Counted from the stretch's first letter, positions 39,037-47,966 are shown. The stretch is 51,593 nucleotides of DNA from Aeromicrobium sp. (GCF_023146395.1 NZ_JAGLCD010000015.1:1-51593), one strand, 5' to 3'. Numbers and translations: made by a program. The notes: generated from the letters alone by a model not told the origin.

Positions 39037-40171
39037 CGAGAAGGCGCCCGCCGGAGGGTCGGCGACGCCTGCGGCACGGCGGATCGCCGGCTCGGTCGTC
39101 AGCGGCCTGCTGCCGCCCCTCGTGGCGGTGGTCGCCGCGATGCTCGCCACGAGCGTCCTGATCGCCGCCTTCGGCGGCTCGCCGGGCGACTTCCTGCAGG
39201 TCATCTTCTCGGTGCCGAACGATCGCGTCCTGCTCACGATCATCAACCAGTCGGCGATGCTCTCGATCTCCGGCATCGCGGCGGCGATCGGGTTCCGGAT
39301 GGGCCTGTTCAACATCGGCGTCGAGGGCCAGTACATCGTGGGCTCCTGCGCGGGGGCGTTCTTCGCCGGCAGCGGTCTGGTCGCCGGCCCGCTCAACATC
39401 CTGGCGACCCTCGTGGTCGCGGCGCTCGCCGGTGCCGCCTACGCCTCGATCGCGGGTCTGCTCAAGGTGTTCCGCGGCGTCAGCGAGGTCATCAGCGCGA
39501 TCATGCTCAACTACATCGCGCTGACGATGGCGGGCTACCTCGTCACGAAGTACGGCCAGGCCAGTGGCTACACCTTCACGACCGAGCGGCTTCCCCTCGA
39601 CGCGCAGCCGCTCGGCTTCAAGATCTTCGCCGACGCCCCGGGTGACGTGTGGGCGCTGTCGAGCCTCGCCCTGATCCTGGGCATCGGGTACTGGTTCCTC
39701 ATCGCGCGCACCCGGTTCGGCTTCGAGCTGCGCGTCACGGGTGCCTCGTCCACCGCGGCCCTCGCGAGCGGGGTCAACGTCAAGCGGATGACGCTCATCA
39801 CCATGGCGCTGTCGGGGGCCGTCGCGGGCCTGGTGTGGATGCCGGCCTACTTCGGCTCGGTCCACACCTTCGGCGTGCCGGAGAACTTCCAGGCCGGCCT
39901 CGGCTTCCTCGGCCTCGCGGTCGCGCTGCTGGGTCGCAACCGGACCCTCGGCATCTTCTTCGCCGCCGCCCTGTTCGCCTTCCTGTCCGGGCAGTCGAAC
40001 AACCTGCAGTCGGCGGGCATCGCGAAGGACGTCATCGACATCACCCAGGGCACCACGGTGCTCGCGGTCGTCGTGGCGTACGAGGTCGTCGGCCGCCGCC
40101 GGGCCAGGAGCGAGGCCGAGCGGGTCTCCCGACAGCTCGAGGCCGAGCGGGCGGAGGTGGTGGCGTCATGA
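39026..40171 (+). CDS. Nucleoside ABC transporter permease 1
   Basis: The 381-residue membrane subunit of the BPD_transp_2 (LivH/RbsC-like) family has about nine segments. Typical strings are IAAAIGFRMGLFNIGVEGQY, VSEVISAIMLNYIALTMAGY, RVTGASSTAALASGVNV and QAGLGFLGLAVALLGRNRT. The N-terminus is short and charged; the C-terminus is a Glu/Arg-rich cytoplasmic helix ending VVAS. It overlaps the next permease by ATGA. Confidence 0.93.
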   Translation: MSEREKAPAGGSATPAARRIAGSVVSGLLPPLVAVVAAMLATSVLIAAFGGSPGDFLQVIFSVPNDRVLLTIINQSAMLSISGIAAAIGFRMGLFNIGVEGQYIVGSCAGAFFAGSGLVAGPLNILATLVVAALAGAAYASIAGLLKVFRGVSEVISAIMLNYIALTMAGYLVTKYGQASGYTFTTERLPLDAQPLGFKIFADAPGDVWALSSLALILGIGYWFLIARTRFGFELRVTGASSTAALASGVNVKRMTLITMALSGAVAGLVWMPAYFGSVHTFGVPENFQAGLGFLGLAVALLGRNRTLGIFFAAALFAFLSGQSNNLQSAGIAKDVIDITQGTTVLAVVVAYEVVGRRRARSEAERVSRQLEAERAEVVAS

Positions 40172-41421
40172 CGACGCAGCACCAGGGCTTCAGCGCCGAG
40201 GTCGCCCGCGCCCGCACCATCCGCTACACGTGGTGGCTCGCCGCCCTCGCGGTCATCGTCGTGATCTCGACGGTCCGGCTCTACACCGGGGCCGACCGGA
40301 TCACGGCTCCCGGCACGCTTCGCGCGGCGATCATCGGCGCGTGCCCCATCCTGCTCGCGGGCCTCGGCGGCCTGTGGGCCGAACGGGCCGGCATCGTCAA
40401 CATCGGACTCGAGGGTCAGATGCTGCTCGGCACCTGGGGCGCCGCGTTCTTCGCGTACCACTACGGCCCGCTCGCGGGCGTGCTGGGCGCGGCGCTCATG
40501 GGCCTGCTCGGTGGCCTGCTGCACGCGATCGCCACCGTCTCGTTCGGCGTCGACCACATCATCTCGGGCGTCGCGATCAACATCGTGGGCCTCGGCGCGA
40601 TCGGCTTCCTTGCGAAGACGACGTTCGACGACCTCGAGGGTGGCGGGCCGCGCAACCTCTCGGGCTACTCGACGCCCCCGGAGTTCACGGTGCCGCTCGT
40701 CGCCGACGGCGCGCGATCCCTGGCCGACCGGAACTGGTTCATCATCTCCGACGTCGCCGGCGCCATCGCGGGCGTCACGACCCGGCTCTCGCTGCTCACC
40801 GTGTTGACGTTCGTGCTCGTGGGGGTGACCGCGTGGGTGCTGTGGCGCACCTCGTTCGGTCTGCGCCTGCGATCGTGCGGCGAGAACCCCCAGGCGGCCG
40901 AGACCCTCGGCATCGACGTGTACCGCTACAAGTACGTGGCCGTCCTCATCTCGGGTGCCTTCGCGGGTCTCGGCGGTGCCTACCTGGCGATGGTCGCCTC
41001 GTCGTCGTTCACGGTCGGCCAGACCGGTGGCCGCGGCTACATCGGCCTGGCCGCCATGATCTTCGGCAACTGGCGTCCGAGTGGCGTGCTGACCGGGTCG
41101 CTGATGTTCGGCTACACCGACGGCATCTCGCTGCTCTCCAACAGTGGTGTGCTCGTGCACGCGCTGTTGCTGCTCGTGGCGATCGGGCTGGCCGTCTTCG
41201 CGGTGCTCAAGCTGCGGGCCGCCGAGAAGATCACGGCGGCGGTCATGGCGGGGCTCTCGATCGGCGCGTTCGTCTGGTACTTCAGCTCCGACTCGGTCAA
41301 CACGTCCTTCACGGGCATGACGCCGTACGTCGTGACGCTGTTCGTGCTCGCGGTGTTCTCGCAACGGCTCCGCATGCCCGCGGCCGACGGTCAGCAGTAC
41401 CGACGAGGCGGGGCGGGCTGA
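40168..41421 (+). CDS. Nucleoside ABC transporter permease 2
   Basis: Second pore subunit of the same family. The 417-residue product has about ten segments, with GLGGLWAERAGIVNIGLEGQ, FGVDHIISGVAINIVGLGAI, RSCGENPQAAETLGIDVYRY and GGRGYIGLAAMIFGNWRPSG, plus extra C-terminal hydrophobic segments. ATG 40168 is fixed by the ATGA overlap; the open frame upstream is a shadow of permease 1. The stop overlaps the cdd start as TGATG. Confidence 0.93.
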   Translation: MTTQHQGFSAEVARARTIRYTWWLAALAVIVVISTVRLYTGADRITAPGTLRAAIIGACPILLAGLGGLWAERAGIVNIGLEGQMLLGTWGAAFFAYHYGPLAGVLGAALMGLLGGLLHAIATVSFGVDHIISGVAINIVGLGAIGFLAKTTFDDLEGGGPRNLSGYSTPPEFTVPLVADGARSLADRNWFIISDVAGAIAGVTTRLSLLTVLTFVLVGVTAWVLWRTSFGLRLRSCGENPQAAETLGIDVYRYKYVAVLISGAFAGLGGAYLAMVASSSFTVGQTGGRGYIGLAAMIFGNWRPSGVLTGSLMFGYTDGISLLSNSGVLVHALLLLVAIGLAVFAVLKLRAAEKITAAVMAGLSIGAFVWYFSSDSVNTSFTGMTPYVVTLFVLAVFSQRLRMPAADGQQYRRGGAG

Positions 41422-41903
41422 TGGCCGGGAGCCCGGGCCAGGGGGCCGCGATGTCGCTGGGCATCAAGGGGGCCGACGACCCGATCGACTGGGCGTCCTT
41501 GACCCGCTACGCGACCGAGGTCATGGGCCGTGCCTACGCGCCGTACTCGCACTACAAGGTCGGGGTCGCCGGGCTCGTCGACGACGGGCGGGTCGTGCTC
41601 GGCTGCAACGTCGAGAACGCGGCGTACGGCGTCGCGCTGTGCGCCGAGTGCGGCATGGTCTCGGCGCTGCACGCGACGGGCGGCGGCCGGCTGATCGCGG
41701 TCGCCTGCGTCGACTCCGAGGGCCGTCCGCTCATGCCGTGCGGGCGGTGCCGTCAGCTCCTGTGGGAGAACGGCGGACCGACGATGCAGCTGCAGACCCC
41801 GTCGGGCATCAGGACGATGGACCAGGTCCTCCCGGACGCCTTCGACGCCGGCGACCTCGCGACCGCGGACCACCCCGCCCACGGCGAAGACGGTCCGGCG
41901 TGA
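41421..41903 (+). CDS. cdd: Cytidine deaminase
   Basis: Deaminates cytidine and deoxycytidine to uridine forms after import. The 160-residue product has the zinc and proton-shuttle motif NVENAAYGVALCAECGMV (C-A-E) and the second Cys pair in PCGRCRQLLWE, plus YAPYSHYKVGVAGLV. ATG 41421 overlaps the permease stop; ATG 41451 would give a length closer to the family average. The stop overlaps the P450 start as GTGA. Confidence 0.95.
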   Translation: MAGSPGQGAAMSLGIKGADDPIDWASLTRYATEVMGRAYAPYSHYKVGVAGLVDDGRVVLGCNVENAAYGVALCAECGMVSALHATGGGRLIAVACVDSEGRPLMPCGRCRQLLWENGGPTMQLQTPSGIRTMDQVLPDAFDAGDLATADHPAHGEDGPA

Positions 41904-43099
41904 CCGCGAGCCAGCTCGACCTGGCCGATCCTGCGTTCGTCGCCGATCCGTACCCGGCACTTGCCGAGCTGAGGGCTGCGGGCGACCTGCTGTGGCACGA
42001 GCCCTCGGGGCGGTGGCTCGCCACGACCCACGCCGCCGTGACCCAGGTGCTGCGGGACCGGTCCTTCGGTCGGCTGTGGACCGATCACGAGCCGGCCGAC
42101 GTCATGGAGCCTTTCAACACGCTGCACCGCAACCAGCTCATGGAGAACGAGCCCCCCGAGCACACCCGCATGCGCCGGTTGCTGGCCGGTGCGTTCGGCC
42201 GCGGCCACGTCGAGCGGCTGCGTCCGGGCATCGAGTCGCTTGCGGCCGAGATGGTCGCGAGGCTCGTGCCGGGCAGCGACCTGCTGGCCGACTTCGCCGA
42301 ACCGTTCCCCGTCTTCGTGATCGCCGACCTGCTGGGCTTTCCCCGCGCCGACCACGCGCTGCTGCGCGACTGGTCGCAGGCGATCGTGCACATGTACGAG
42401 TCGGACGTCGACGAGCCGACTCGAGCGGCGGCCGTTCGGGCCAGCACCGACTTCGCGGCGTACGTCCGCGAGATCGTCGAGCACCGCCGCACCAGCCCCG
42501 GCGACGACCTCGTGACCGATCTCATCGCCGCCCGTGACGGTGCCGGCCCGGACGGGGGGCAGAAGCTCTCCGACGACGAGCTCGTCGCGACCGTCGTGCT
42601 GCTGCTCAACGCCGGGCACGAGGCGTCGGTCAACACCTTCGGCAACGGGCTGGTCGCGCTCCTGGCACACCCCGAGCAGGAGGCCCGCGTGCGCTCGGGC
42701 GAGGTCGACGTGGCGACGGCGCTGGAGGAGCTCATCCGCTTCGACGCCCCGCTGCAGCTGTTCGAGCGCACCGCCACGGCCGACGCCGTGGTCGACGGGC
42801 AGGTCGTGCGAACGGGGGAGGTCGTGGCGTGCCTGATGGGCTCGGCCAACCGCGACCCGGTCGCGTTCGAGGACGCCGATGCCTTCGTCGTCTCGCGCGA
42901 TCCGAACCCGCACGTCGGCTTCGGCATGGGGCTGCACTTCTGTCTCGGTGCGCCGCTCGCGCGCCTCGAGCTGCAGATCAGCCTGCGGACCCTGCTGGCG
43001 CGCTTCGGCACGATCGAGCTGCGCGAGTCGCCGCGGCGGCCCACCTGGGTCCTGCGCGGCTACGAGAGCCTGGTGTGCGAGCTGAGCGAAGCGCCCTGA
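41900..43099 (+). CDS. Cytochrome P450
   Basis: The 399-residue soluble bacterial P450 has haem-thiolate Cys348 in FGMGLHFCLGAPLARLE, the E-x2-R motif in EELIRFD, and I-helix LLNAGHEASVN. In the I-helix the residue after Glu is Ala and then Ser, a variant of the usual E-T pair. It is translationally coupled to cdd and followed 2 nt later by the CPBP gene. No ferredoxin or reductase is nearby. Its place inside a nucleoside operon is unexplained; substrate unknown. Confidence 0.93.
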   Translation: MTASQLDLADPAFVADPYPALAELRAAGDLLWHEPSGRWLATTHAAVTQVLRDRSFGRLWTDHEPADVMEPFNTLHRNQLMENEPPEHTRMRRLLAGAFGRGHVERLRPGIESLAAEMVARLVPGSDLLADFAEPFPVFVIADLLGFPRADHALLRDWSQAIVHMYESDVDEPTRAAAVRASTDFAAYVREIVEHRRTSPGDDLVTDLIAARDGAGPDGGQKLSDDELVATVVLLLNAGHEASVNTFGNGLVALLAHPEQEARVRSGEVDVATALEELIRFDAPLQLFERTATADAVVDGQVVRTGEVVACLMGSANRDPVAFEDADAFVVSRDPNPHVGFGMGLHFCLGAPLARLELQISLRTLLARFGTIELRESPRRPTWVLRGYESLVCELSEAP

Positions 43100-43101
43100 A
43101 C

Positions 43102-44163
43102 GTGGCCACCCCGTACCACCGGCTCGCGCGTGAGCACCCCGATCACGCGTGGTGGAAGCTGCCCGTCGCCGGTCTGATCGGGACGCTGGGCTACCTGACC
43201 GTCGCGGCGGCGCTCGGTGCGCTGCTCGTGGTCGTGGTGCTCGTCCTGAGGCCCACGGATCCGGAGGCGTTCGACCGCTGGGTCGACGACCTCGTCGCGG
43301 GTCAGATCGACTCCCCGTGGGTGCTGGCGGTGCTGCTGGCCTCGATCGCGCTGATGCTGCCGGCGGTGCTGCTGAGCGTGCTGGCGACCGGGCCCCGCCC
43401 CGTGGGCTACCTGTCGTCGGTGGAGGGCCGGGTGCGCTGGGGCTGGCTCCTGCGGGTCACGGCCGTGGCCTTCGCGCTCTACGGAGTGGTCATCGTCGGC
43501 GGACTGGCCCTGGGGCTCGGCGGGGACGTGGCGGCTCCGAGCCTCGCGGACGACGCGGTGCTCTACGGCGTCATCGCGCTCGCGCTGGTGCCGGTGCAGG
43601 CCACCGCCGAGGAGTACGTCTTCCGCGGCTACCTGTTCCAGCTCGTCGGCTCGTGGACCCGGTTCGCGATCGTGCCGGTCCTGGTGAGCACCCCCCTCTT
43701 CGTGGCCGGTCACGGCTACGACCTGTGGGGTCTGGTCGACGTCACGATCTTCGCGCTCATGGCGTCCTGGCTCGTGATCCGCACCGGTGGCCTGGAAGCG
43801 GCTATCGCCGCCCACGTCGCCAACAACCTCGTGCTGTTCCTGCTGGAGGGCTTCCACGTCGTCCAGGTCACGAGCCAGGAGTACGGGCCGCTCGACGTCC
43901 TGCCGACCCTCGGGACGTCGGTCGTGTTCGTCTTGATCGTCGAGCGCCTGGCACGGTCGCAAGACCTGCAGCGCACCCGGCCGCCCCTGCCGCCCAAGCC
44001 GCCACCGCGGCCGATGTGGGTCCCGCATCCGTACCCGTACCCGTACGGCTACCCGACCCATCCGGCCTACCCGTACCCGCCACAGCCACCACGGCCACCG
44101 GTCGGCCCGGTTCCGCCGCCCCCACCACCACCCCCTGCTCAGCAAGGAGTCCCCCATGACTGA
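43102..44163 (+). CDS. CPBP family intramembrane metalloprotease
   Basis: The 353-residue polytopic protein has the three CPBP (Rce1-like) motifs: EEYVFRGYLFQL (EE-x3-R), FVAGHGYD (F-x3-H) and HVANN (H-x3-N), so it could be an active membrane protease. After the last segment comes a cytoplasmic tail of about 70 residues rich in Pro and Tyr, with repeated PYPYP-type units and a run of prolines. GTG 43102 lies 2 nt after the P450 stop. The end overlaps deoA by 8 nt. Confidence 0.88.
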   Translation: MATPYHRLAREHPDHAWWKLPVAGLIGTLGYLTVAAALGALLVVVVLVLRPTDPEAFDRWVDDLVAGQIDSPWVLAVLLASIALMLPAVLLSVLATGPRPVGYLSSVEGRVRWGWLLRVTAVAFALYGVVIVGGLALGLGGDVAAPSLADDAVLYGVIALALVPVQATAEEYVFRGYLFQLVGSWTRFAIVPVLVSTPLFVAGHGYDLWGLVDVTIFALMASWLVIRTGGLEAAIAAHVANNLVLFLLEGFHVVQVTSQEYGPLDVLPTLGTSVVFVLIVERLARSQDLQRTRPPLPPKPPPRPMWVPHPYPYPYGYPTHPAYPYPPQPPRPPVGPVPPPPPPPPAQQGVPHD

Positions 44164-45442
44164 ACCCTTCGACGCCGTCGACGTCATCGCGGCCAAGCGC
44201 GATCGCCAGCGGCTCGGCGACGAGCAGATCGACTGGGTCGTCGACGCCTTCACCCGCGGTGTCGTGGCCCCTGAGCAGATGTCGGCCCTCGCGATGGCGA
44301 TCCTGCTGAACGGCATGGACCGCGACGAGATCAGCCGCTGGACCGCGGCCATGATCGCCTCGGGGGAGCGCATGGACTTCTCCGCGCTCAGCCGGCCCAC
44401 GTCCGACAAGCACTCCACGGGCGGGGTCGGCGACAAGATCACGCTGCCCCTGGCGCCCCTCGTCGCCGCGTGCGGGGTGGCGGTGCCGCAGCTCTCGGGC
44501 CGCGGGCTCGGCCACACCGGCGGCACGCTCGACAAGCTCGAGGCGATCCCGGGGTGGCGCGCCGACCTCTCGAACGCCGAGATCCTGGCCCAGCTCGAGG
44601 ACGTCGGTGCCGTGATCTGCGCCGCCGGAGCGGGCCTGGCTCCGGCCGACAAGAAGCTCTACGCACTGCGCGACGTGACGGGCACGGTCGAGGCCATCCC
44701 GCTCATCGCGAGCTCGATCATGAGCAAGAAGATCGCCGAGGGCACGGGCTCGCTCGTGCTGGACGTGAAGGCGGGATCGGGTGCCTTCATGAAGGAGCTG
44801 TCCCACGCCACCGAGCTCGCCGAGACGATGGTCGCGCTCGGCACGGACGCGGGTGTCCGCACGGTCGCGCTGCTGACCGACATGTCGACGCCGCTGGGCC
44901 TGACGGCCGGCAACGCGGTCGAGGTCGCCGAGTCGGTCGAGGTGCTCGCTGGCGGCGGACCGCAGGACGTCGTCGACCTGACCGTCGCGCTGGCCCGTGA
45001 GATGGTCGCCGCGGCTGGTCGCTCCGACGTCGACCCGGCAGAGGCGCTGGCCGACGGTCGGGCGATGGACGTCTGGCGCCGGATGATCGCGGCCCAGGGG
45101 GGCGACCCGGACGCGACGCTGCCCACGCCGAAGGAGACGCACGTGATCACGGCGCCGGCGGGCGGCGTCCTCGGCCGACTGGACGCGCTGGCCGTTGGCG
45201 TCGCGGCCTGGCGCCTGGGGGCCGGCCGTTCGCGCCCGGGGGAGCAGGTGCAGGCCGCCGCCGGCGTCGTGCTGCACGCCAAACCGGGCGACACGGTCCG
45301 TGCGGGTCAGCCGCTGATCGAGCTCCACACCGACACGCCCGAGCGCTTCGCCCGGGCGGCGGCCGCGCTGGAGGACGCGTTCGCGATCGGCTCGGACGCT
45401 CCCGAGCTGCCGGCCTCGGTCGTGCTCGGCCGGGTCGACTGA
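44156..45442 (+). CDS. deoA: Thymidine (pyrimidine-nucleoside) phosphorylase
   Basis: Phosphorolyses thymidine, deoxyuridine or related nucleosides to base and (deoxy)ribose-1-phosphate. The 428-residue product begins TEPFDAVDVIAAKRDRQRL. It has the phosphate loop STGGVGDKITLPLAP, the family signature SGRGLGHTGGTLDKLEAIPG, and the substrate region LRDVTGTVEAIPLIASSIMS. A C-terminal alpha/beta domain follows. ATG 44156 has AAGGAG upstream. Deoxyribose phosphate made here would feed deoC 2.5 kb downstream. Confidence 0.96.
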   Translation: MTEPFDAVDVIAAKRDRQRLGDEQIDWVVDAFTRGVVAPEQMSALAMAILLNGMDRDEISRWTAAMIASGERMDFSALSRPTSDKHSTGGVGDKITLPLAPLVAACGVAVPQLSGRGLGHTGGTLDKLEAIPGWRADLSNAEILAQLEDVGAVICAAGAGLAPADKKLYALRDVTGTVEAIPLIASSIMSKKIAEGTGSLVLDVKAGSGAFMKELSHATELAETMVALGTDAGVRTVALLTDMSTPLGLTAGNAVEVAESVEVLAGGGPQDVVDLTVALAREMVAAAGRSDVDPAEALADGRAMDVWRRMIAAQGGDPDATLPTPKETHVITAPAGGVLGRLDALAVGVAAWRLGAGRSRPGEQVQAAAGVVLHAKPGDTVRAGQPLIELHTDTPERFARAAAALEDAFAIGSDAPELPASVVLGRVD

Positions 45443-45510
45443 GATCGGGACCGACCAATGTCGCGGGTGTGACCTGCGTCGCAGTTCCCCTCCGTTAGGG
45501 TCGAGGGGCC

Positions 45511-45540
45511 ATGCAGCACCACCCGGGAAGTGACGGATGA
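45511..45540 (+). CDS. Possible 9-codon leader ORF before maoC-like gene
   Basis: ATG 45511 opens MQHHPGSDG and stops at TGA 45538-45540, overlapping the next gene's ATG as ATGA. A TAGGGT hexamer at 45496-45501 ends 9 nt before the ATG. It could pass ribosomes to the MaoC-like gene; it could also be chance. Confidence 0.3.
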   Translation: MQHHPGSDG

Positions 45541-46001
45541 AGGTCTTCAACGACGCGGCCGAGATCGCCGCGGCGGCAGGAACGACGCTGGGCTCCAGCG
45601 AGTGGCTCACGATCACGCAGGACCGGATCGACCTGTTCGCCGACGCCACGGGCGACCGCCAGTGGATCCACGTCGACGCCGAGCGCGCCGAGGACGGACC
45701 CTTCGGCACCACGATCGCGCACGGCTACCTCACGTTGTCGCTGCTGCCGTTCCTGGGCGCCCAGGTCTTCGCGTTCGCCGGCAATCTCGCCCGGGTCAAC
45801 TACGGGCTGAACAAGGTGAGGTTCGTGACCCCGGTCCGGGTCGGCTCCAAGGTGCGCAACACGGTCGAGCTGGTCTCGGTCGAGGACGTCGAGAAGGGCC
45901 AGCGCGCGACGCTGCGCCACACGGTCGAGATCCGCGGCGAGGAGCGTCCGGCGTGCGTCGCCGAGACCGTCTCGCTCTTCATGGAAGGTGGGACACCGTG
46001 A
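45537..46001 (+). CDS. MaoC-like (R)-hydratase family protein
   Basis: The 154-residue hot-dog-fold protein has the hydratase-2 motif: [20 protein letters not shown] (with the catalytic Asp and His) and [15 protein letters not shown]. Such proteins hydrate enoyl-CoA thioesters. Its place between thymidine phosphorylase and adenosine deaminase, coupled to add by GTGA, has no metabolic explanation. ATG 45537 lacks a strong ribosome site and may depend on the upstream 9-codon frame. Confidence 0.92.
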   Translation: MKVFNDAAEIAAAAGTTLGSSEWLTITQDRIDLFADATGDRQWIHVDAERAEDGPFGTTIAHGYLTLSLLPFLGAQVFAFAGNLARVNYGLNKVRFVTPVRVGSKVRNTVELVSVEDVEKGQRATLRHTVEIRGEERPACVAETVSLFMEGGTP

Positions 46002-47143
46002 CCACAGGCCACGAGGCACGCACGCGTGCCGAGCTGGGCGTGACACGTCGAGGCGGGGGCGTCCCGGCCACGCCGGAGCAGATCGCCGCAGCGCCCAAGG
46101 TGGCGCTGCACGAGCACCTCGACGGCGGGGTCCGGCCCGCCACGGTGGCCGCGATCGCCGAGGAGATCGGGCACGCGCTGCCGGCCGACACGGTCGACGG
46201 CCTCGCCACCTGGTTCGCGGAGGCGTCCTCGTCGGGCTCGCTGCCGCGGTATCTCGAGACGTTCGCGCACACCGTTGCGGTCATGCAGCGGCCGCAGGAC
46301 CTGGCGCGGGTGGCCCACGAGTCGGTGCTCGACCTCGCGCGCGACGGCGTGGTGTACGCCGAGCTGCGCTGGGCTCCCGAGCAGCACCTCGAGCAGGGTC
46401 TCGACCTGGCCGGTGCGGTCGAGGCCGTGCAGGCCGGGATCGAGTCGGGGCGGGCCGAGGCCTCGGACGAGGGCCGCGAGATCGTCGTCGGCCAGCTGCT
46501 GACCGCGATGCGCCACGCCGATCGCGGCCTGGAGATCGCCGAGCTCGCGGTCGAGTACCGCGACCGGGGCGTCGCCGGCTTCGACATCGCCGGGGCCGAG
46601 GACGGCTTCCCGCCGATCCTGCACCTCGAGGCGTTCGAGTACCTGCGCCGCGAGAACGCGCACTTCACGATCCACGCGGGCGAGGCGTTCGGGCTACCGT
46701 CGATCTGGCAGGCCGTGCAGCGCTGCGGCGCCGATCGGCTGGGTCACGGCGTGCGCATCGTCGACGACATCGACTTCGACGCCCCCGGTGGGCCGCGGCT
46801 CGGTCCGCTCGCCGCCTACGTGCGCGATCGCCGGATCCCGCTCGAGATGTGCCCCTCGTCGAACCTGCAGACCGCCGCAGTCCCGGGGATGTCGTCGATC
46901 GCCGACCATCCGATCGGACCGCTCGCCGACCTCGGGTTCCGTGTCACGATCAACTGCGACAACCGGCTCATGAGCGGCACGTCGATGAGTCGGGAGTTCC
47001 AGCTCCTCGCGGATGCCTTCGGGTACGGTCCCGACGACCTGCGCTGGTTCACGATCAACGCCATGAAGAGCGCGTTCCTGCCGTTCGACCAGCGACTCGC
47101 CCTGATCGACGACGTCATCAAGCCGGGGTACGCCGCGCTCTGA
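45998..47143 (+). CDS. add: Adenosine deaminase
   Basis: Zinc hydrolase converting (deoxy)adenosine to (deoxy)inosine. The 381-residue product has metal ligands in ALHEHLDGG, the catalytic HAGEAFG, the His of [19 protein letters not shown], and the zinc-binding Asp in [23 protein letters not shown] 45998 overlaps the MaoC-like stop; this adds about 33 residues before the metal motif. Completes the purine branch of the salvage cluster. A family A palindrome follows the stop. Confidence 0.94.
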   Translation: MTTGHEARTRAELGVTRRGGGVPATPEQIAAAPKVALHEHLDGGVRPATVAAIAEEIGHALPADTVDGLATWFAEASSSGSLPRYLETFAHTVAVMQRPQDLARVAHESVLDLARDGVVYAELRWAPEQHLEQGLDLAGAVEAVQAGIESGRAEASDEGREIVVGQLLTAMRHADRGLEIAELAVEYRDRGVAGFDIAGAEDGFPPILHLEAFEYLRRENAHFTIHAGEAFGLPSIWQAVQRCGADRLGHGVRIVDDIDFDAPGGPRLGPLAAYVRDRRIPLEMCPSSNLQTAAVPGMSSIADHPIGPLADLGFRVTINCDNRLMSGTSMSREFQLLADAFGYGPDDLRWFTINAMKSAFLPFDQRLALIDDVIKPGYAAL

Positions 47144-47166
47144 GGGATCGGGCGGGATCGCGGAGG

Positions 47167-47206
47167 CTGAGGGGTTGAGGGTGTCTTGGCACCCTCAACC
47201 CCTCAG
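47167..47206. terminator. Palindrome, family A copy 2
   Basis: Arms CTGAGGGGTTGAGGGTG (47167-47183) and 47190-47206 pair perfectly; a G:T and a C:G pair extend the stem to a TT loop. The left 19 bases match 74-92. It lies between convergent add and the kinase gene. Confidence 0.7.
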
Positions 47207-47340
47207 ACTTTCTGCCCCAGCAGCCGCGATCCCTCGGACTCGGTCCGACCGCGGGATCTGGGCAGCCGTGCCCACCGCTGTCGGTTCGTGACGCTCTTGC
47301 CTGTCCTCAGCCCCGCGGAACCGTCGGTCAGGCGTCACTT

Positions 47341-47904
47341 TCAGCCCGACAGCCTGGCGAAGGCGCGACGGGGGCTGACCGGGCGGCACCCGGCTTCGAC
47401 GGCGTGCGTGATGACGGCAGGGTCGTCGCGGAGCAGGCGCCAGCCCCGGCGCACGAGCACGAGCGGAGGCTTGCGCCCCTCGCGCAGGTCGCGACGCAGC
47501 CGCAGCACGAACGTCAGGAGTCGCGGGCGGGCCAGGCAGAGGGCGTCGTCGAGCACCCCGGCCGCGCGGCACGCCGCCACGACGTCCGGGGCGAACAGGC
47601 CCTCGGCGATGAACCGCTCGCCGCACGTGACGGTGTGGGTGCCCGTGCGCCGGCTCGTCGCGATGTCGTACACGGGCACCTCGGTCGTGCCGTGCTCGGC
47701 GAGCTCGCGAATGGCCGTGACGGCGGCGTCGGCGTCCCAGGAGCCGGGGTGGTCCCAGTCGGCGATGCCGAGGTCCGAGCGGGGAAGGTCGGGATCGTCG
47801 CCGTCGCGGTAGAAGTCGTCCAGGCGCAGCACGGTCCACCCGAGTCGCTGACCCAGGTGCGACTTGCCAGAGCCTGACGGTCCAGCCACGATCACGACGC
47901 CCAC
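47341..47904 (-). CDS. Uridine kinase-like P-loop protein
   Basis: The 187-residue protein has Walker A GPSGSGKSHLG and LRLDDFYRDGDDPDLP, the phosphoacceptor-binding region of uridine kinases, then DWDHPGSWDADA and a Glu in the strand RFIAEGLFAP. It is shorter than typical Udk but fits the actinobacterial uridine-kinase-family group. Next to deoC, add and deoA it likely phosphorylates imported nucleosides. GTG 47904 has TAGGCT 8 nt upstream. Confidence 0.85.
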   Translation of the reverse strand: MGVVIVAGPSGSGKSHLGQRLGWTVLRLDDFYRDGDDPDLPRSDLGIADWDHPGSWDADAAVTAIRELAEHGTTEVPVYDIATSRRTGTHTVTCGERFIAEGLFAPDVVAACRAAGVLDDALCLARPRLLTFVLRLRRDLREGRKPPLVLVRRGWRLLRDDPAVITHAVEAGCRPVSPRRAFARLSG

Positions 47905-47912
47905 GACGGACC

Positions 47913-47918
47913 AGCCTA
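47913..47918 (-). promoter_or_regulatory. Leaderless-type -10 (TAGGCT) for the kinase gene
   Basis: Minus strand, 8 nt before GTG 47904, in the 62-bp gap shared with deoC. Confidence 0.4.
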
Positions 47919-47953
47919 GTCGTGCGGACCGGCGGCGGATCAGGCGAGCGTCG

Positions 47954-47959
47954 TAGGCT
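47954..47959 (+). promoter_or_regulatory. Leaderless-type -10 (TAGGCT) for deoC
   Basis: Ends 7 nt before ATG 47967. With the minus-strand TAGGCT at 47913 it makes a compact back-to-back pair. Confidence 0.45.
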
Positions 47960-47966
47960 GGGCGGC

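Noticed and set aside
42613..42636. Inactive P450 because the I-helix lacks the usual Glu-Thr pair
   Set aside because: AGHEAS is close to the AGHEAT variant seen in many actinobacterial P450s, and the haem Cys and E-x2-R motifs are intact.
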